Assembly (NCBI GenBank): GCA_014649155.1
Contig: BMSM01000031.1
Coordinates: 1-64,000, forward strand
DNA: 64,000 nt
From: Streptomyces griseoviridis
GTDB taxonomy: Bacteria > Actinomycetota > Actinomycetes > Streptomycetales > Streptomycetaceae
Direction: 5' to 3'
A program made the position numbers and the translations under genes. This document shows, in pieces, positions 61,606 to 64,000 of the stretch. Position 1 is the stretch's first letter; each line of letters begins with the position of its first letter. The notes below the pieces were generated by a model, which did not search any database, had not been told where the DNA came from, and was given only the letters and a program-made list of their open reading frames with translations.

Positions 61606-62367
61606 CTAACCGGCCCCGGACGGGCCTGTCGTGCGGTTTCCCGCGGGCAGGCCGGCGGTGCGCGCCGCCGTGGTGAGGACCTCGCGGAGCATCTCCGGGG
61701 TGAGGCGGCCGGTGAAGGTGTTGCGCTGGCTGACGTGGAAGCAGCCGAAGAGACCGAGGTCCTCGCCGCCGGACCGGTCCCCTCCGTCCTCGGCGGCGAG
61801 GGTGTACCGCGCGCCGTGTCCGAACACCGGGCGCGGCCTGGGCACCGTCCAGCCCGCCGCGGCGAACGCGGGCAGGGCCGCCTGCCAGCCGAAGGCGCCG
61901 AGGACGAGCACGGACCTCAGGGTCGGCCGCAGCAGCCGCAGTTCCCGGACCAGCCAGGGGCGGCAGGTGTCGCGCTCCCGCGGGGTGGGCTTGTTGGCGG
62001 GCGGGGCGCAGTGCACGGGCGAGGTGATGCGCACGCCGTGCAGGCGCAGTCCGTCGTCGGCGGAGACGGCGGTGGGCCGGGAGGCGAGCCCCACGTCGTA
62101 CAGCGCCCGGTACAGCACATCGCCCGAGCGGTCGCCGGTGAACATCCGCCCGGTGCGGTTCCCGCCGTGGGCCGCGGGGGCGAGGCCGACGATCAGCAGC
62201 CGGGCGTCGGCCGGTCCGAAGCCGGGCACCGGGCGGCCCCAGTACGTCCAGTCGGCGAAGGCCGCGCGCTTGGTGCGGGCCACCTCCTCCCGCCAGACGA
62301 CCAGCCGCGGGCAGGCCCGGCAGCCGGCGATGCGCTGATCGAGTCCGGTGAGGCCGCTGGTGTCCAT
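61606..62367 (-). CDS. Family 5 uracil-DNA glycosylase (UdgB-like)
   Basis: A 253-residue uracil-DNA glycosylase with an iron-sulfur cluster, starting base-excision repair of deaminated cytosine. Motif 1 is IVGLAPAAHGGNRTGRMFTGDRSG (with Ala rather than Glu/Asn at the catalytic position, typical of family 5), motif 2 is FHVSQRNTFTGRLTPEM. Cluster cysteines are in CRACPRL near residue 16 and in HCAPPANKPTPRERDTC. Upstream of pip on the same strand. It has no damage-type promoter. Confidence 0.93.
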   Translation of the reverse strand: MDTSGLTGLDQRIAGCRACPRLVVWREEVARTKRAAFADWTYWGRPVPGFGPADARLLIVGLAPAAHGGNRTGRMFTGDRSGDVLYRALYDVGLASRPTAVSADDGLRLHGVRITSPVHCAPPANKPTPRERDTCRPWLVRELRLLRPTLRSVLVLGAFGWQAALPAFAAAGWTVPRPRPVFGHGARYTLAAEDGGDRSGGEDLGLFGCFHVSQRNTFTGRLTPEMLREVLTTAARTAGLPAGNRTTGPSGAG

Positions 62368-62422
62368 GGCTCCACCGTAGGGCCAGGGCGCCGTAGGGGG
62401 TCGAGCGGCTAAGGTCGGGGGC

Positions 62423-63097
62423 ATGGCTTCCGAGCGTGACGAGGACAGGACCGGCGCGGCCCCCGGGCCCATGGGGCCCACCGGAGGGACGGCCGCCCCG
62501 CGGACGCCCGCCGGGCACCCGGCCGCCGACCGGTCCGGCGCGGAGCCGGCCGCCTCCCTCGGAACCGCCGACCGCCCCGGCACCCCCGCTGCCGACGCCG
62601 GTGGCTCCGGGGCCACGGCTGCGGGGCCCGTCGATCGGAAGGTCGCCGCCGCGATCGCCGCGGCCGAGGCGGCCGGGCCGCAGCAGGGCGGGCCCGTCCG
62701 TGTCGACAGCTGGATCTGGGCCGTCCGCCTGGTCAAGTCCCGCTCCCTCGGGGCCACCGCCTGCCGGGGCGGTCATGTGCGGGTCAACGGCGAGCGGGTG
62801 AAGCCCTCCCACTCGCTGCGCGCCGGCGACGAGGTCCGCCTGCGCCACGAGGGACGGGAACGCGTCGTCGTGGTGAAACGGCTGATCCGCAAGCGGGTCG
62901 GCGCTCCGGCGGCCGTCCAGTGCTACGTCGACAACTCCCCGCCGCCTCCGCCCCGCCAGGCCGTGGCCCCCGTCGCGGTCCGCGCCCCCGGAGCGGGCCG
63001 CCCCACCAAGCGCGACCGGCGCGAACTGGAACGCCTGCGCGCGCTGAACAGCCTGAACGCCGCGACCGGGCCCAAGGACCGCCCCGGCGGACGCTGA
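62423..63097 (+). CDS. S4-domain RNA-binding protein (HslR-like) with long N-terminal extension
   Basis: A 224-residue protein. Residues about 90-150 form an S4 RNA-binding domain (RVDSWIWAVRLVKSRSLGATACRGGHVRVNGERVKPSHSLRAGDEVRL) like the heat-shock protein HslR (Hsp15) that rescues stalled 50S subunits. It is preceded by 90 Pro/Gly/Ala-rich residues and followed by a basic tail GRPTKRDRRELERLRAL. Divergent from udg. Typical HslR is about 130 residues, so the extension is unusual but in character for Streptomyces. Confidence 0.9.
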   Translation: MASERDEDRTGAAPGPMGPTGGTAAPRTPAGHPAADRSGAEPAASLGTADRPGTPAADAGGSGATAAGPVDRKVAAAIAAAEAAGPQQGGPVRVDSWIWAVRLVKSRSLGATACRGGHVRVNGERVKPSHSLRAGDEVRLRHEGRERVVVVKRLIRKRVGAPAAVQCYVDNSPPPPPRQAVAPVAVRAPGAGRPTKRDRRELERLRALNSLNAATGPKDRPGGR

Positions 63098-63467
63098 CCG
63101 CCCGGCACGCCCCCTTCCCGCCCCGGCGGTCGATGCGCACTCCCCCTGTCCGCACGCTGTCCGCGCGCGCCACGCCGGTAACGCACCGGACACCCCGCCG
63201 CGACGTGACCGGCCGAAGATGATCAGTGGGTCCGGCCGCCGGCGCCCGCCCGGCGCCCGCCCCTTCGGCGACGCCCCATCGACGGCGGCCCGGTACCACT
63301 GCTAGACCTGCACAACGCACCACCCGTACCACCGGCACGATCCGCACCACCGGTACCGCCGCACCACCTGCCGGTTTCCGGAATGTCAGGTTCACGCCAT
63401 TCGAGGTTTTCGCGTCACCCGCACCACCGCTACCGCACCACCTCCACCCATCTCCCAGGAGGAGCAT
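63098..63467. other. Intergenic region before the secreted hydrolase
   Basis: 370 bases. The second half is rich in CACCACC and GCACCACCGGTACC-like units (63310-63445). No gene or clear terminator is supported; the strong AGGAGGAG at its end is the ribosome-binding site of the next gene. Confidence 0.5.
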
Positions 63468-64000
63468 GTGAGAGCACGTCGCGCGGCCGTCCGGGCCGCC
63501 TCGGCGCTCGTCGCCACCTTCGCGCTGACCGCCGGACTCTCCGGATTCGCCGGCCCCGCCACCGCGGCATCCGGCACCGCCCCGTCTCCGGCCGCCACCG
63601 CGACCGGCCCGGTCACGCACGAGGAGAACGACCGCGTCCCCGAGGGCTCGGTCTGGACCCAGCACTACTTCCCCTCCGCGGACGACTCCGGCACCGAACT
63701 CCACGCCGACGTCCTGCTGCCCGACTCCCTCCCCAAGGGCAAGAAGGTCCCGGTCATCCTGTCGATCGGCCCCTACTTCGCGCACTCCGGGCAGACCGGG
63801 CCCGAGGGCTTCACCCACGCCGGCCCCTCCGCCCGCTTCCAGGACTTCATCGAGGGCGCCGACCTGTTCGACAACGGCTACGCCTTCGTCATGGTCGACC
63901 TGCGCGGCTTCGGCGGCTCCACCGGCTGCCTCGACTGGGGCGGCCCCGGCGAGCAGGCCGATGTGAAGGCCGCCGTCGCCTGGGCGGCGAAGCAACCGTG
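63468..64000 (+). CDS. Secreted X-Pro dipeptidyl-peptidase/CocE-type hydrolase, N-terminal part
   Basis: First about 177 residues of an exported S15/CocE-like alpha/beta-hydrolase. Signal peptide VRARRAAVRAASALVATFALTAGLSGFAG then AAS/ATA-type site; mature part has LHADVLLPDSLPKGKKVPVILSIGPYF, then AFVMVDLRGFGGSTGCLDWGGPGEQADVKAAVAWAA, which corresponds to the strand leading to the nucleophile elbow. The active-site serine lies beyond the edge. GTG is chosen because the overlapping ATG is followed immediately by TGA. Confidence 0.88.
   Translation, partial: MRARRAAVRAASALVATFALTAGLSGFAGPATAASGTAPSPAATATGPVTHEENDRVPEGSVWTQHYFPSADDSGTELHADVLLPDSLPKGKKVPVILSIGPYFAHSGQTGPEGFTHAGPSARFQDFIEGADLFDNGYAFVMVDLRGFGGSTGCLDWGGPGEQADVKAAVAWAAKQP

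Noticed and set aside
62375..62400. Damage promoter for the family 5 uracil-DNA glycosylase
   Set aside because: A TACGGT -10-like box is present, but there is no TGTCRGTG at 8 bases upstream.

Overview
The window is chromosomal DNA from a Streptomyces or very close relative. GC is very high, GTG starts and strong GGAGG ribosome-binding sites are common, and the genes include whiA, an RbpA paralogue, mycothiol-type enzymes, paired WhiJ-like/DUF397 regulators and a TerC/TerD cluster. The left half follows, as far as I remember it, the S. coelicolor segment from pgi through secG-tpiA-pgk-gap, whiA-yvcK-rapZ-uvrC, uvrA, aroQ, terC/terD and uvrB to glpQ.

Layout. 1-5.8 kb (minus): start of pgi, an MFS transporter whose frame runs into pgi without a stop, rbpA-like, secG, and tpiA-pgk-gap. 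6-14.5 kb (minus): a large secreted M14 carboxypeptidase, then the translationally coupled operon uvrC-rapZ-yvcK-whiA. 14.8-20.3 kb: a HTH protein with a six-residue repeat, a Tat Rieske lipoprotein, LacI plus PfkB sugar kinase, an MmyB-type regulator and YceI. 20.4-36.6 kb: uvrA, a mycothiol-dependent-type enzyme, an MBL hydrolase, aroQ, an MHS-type transporter, terC with a Mn2+ riboswitch, two TerD proteins, uvrB, a MHYT membrane protein, a secreted glycerophosphodiesterase and ogt. 36.7-48.1 kb: VOC protein, pseudouridine catabolism genes, a methyltransferase, corA, a uridine-kinase-like protein, an orphan gltD, a DUF574 methyltransferase gene broken by an amber codon, and a WhiJ-like/DUF397/ATPase module. 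48.4-64 kb: ABC exporter, DUF899, amidohydrolase, FUSC membrane protein, nucleotidyltransferase, SDR/TetR pair, NCS1 transporter-hydantoin racemase with a GntR regulator, udg-pip, an S4 RNA-binding protein and the start of a secreted peptidase.

The main regulatory result is six exact matches to the RecA-independent actinobacterial DNA-damage promoter (TGTCRGTG-N8-TAnnnT, the PafBC or RecA-NDp motif). They lie upstream of uvrA, uvrB, uvrC, an ogt-type methyltransferase, the MFS gene beside pgi, and a TerD gene. The first four are expected repair genes. The last two suggest new members of the damage regulon. Because uvrC heads an overlapping operon, rapZ, yvcK and the sporulation regulator whiA may also receive damage-induced transcription.

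Other signals read directly from sequence: a yybP-ykoY Mn2+ aptamer before terC whose P1 strand is perfectly complementary to the Shine-Dalgarno region; interleaved LacI operators; paired TetR operators; a FadR-type GntR operator; a palindrome in the WhiJ-like divergent promoter; six strong hairpin terminators; and several short tandem-repeat arrays. I see no tRNA, rRNA, CRISPR array, insertion sequence or phage.
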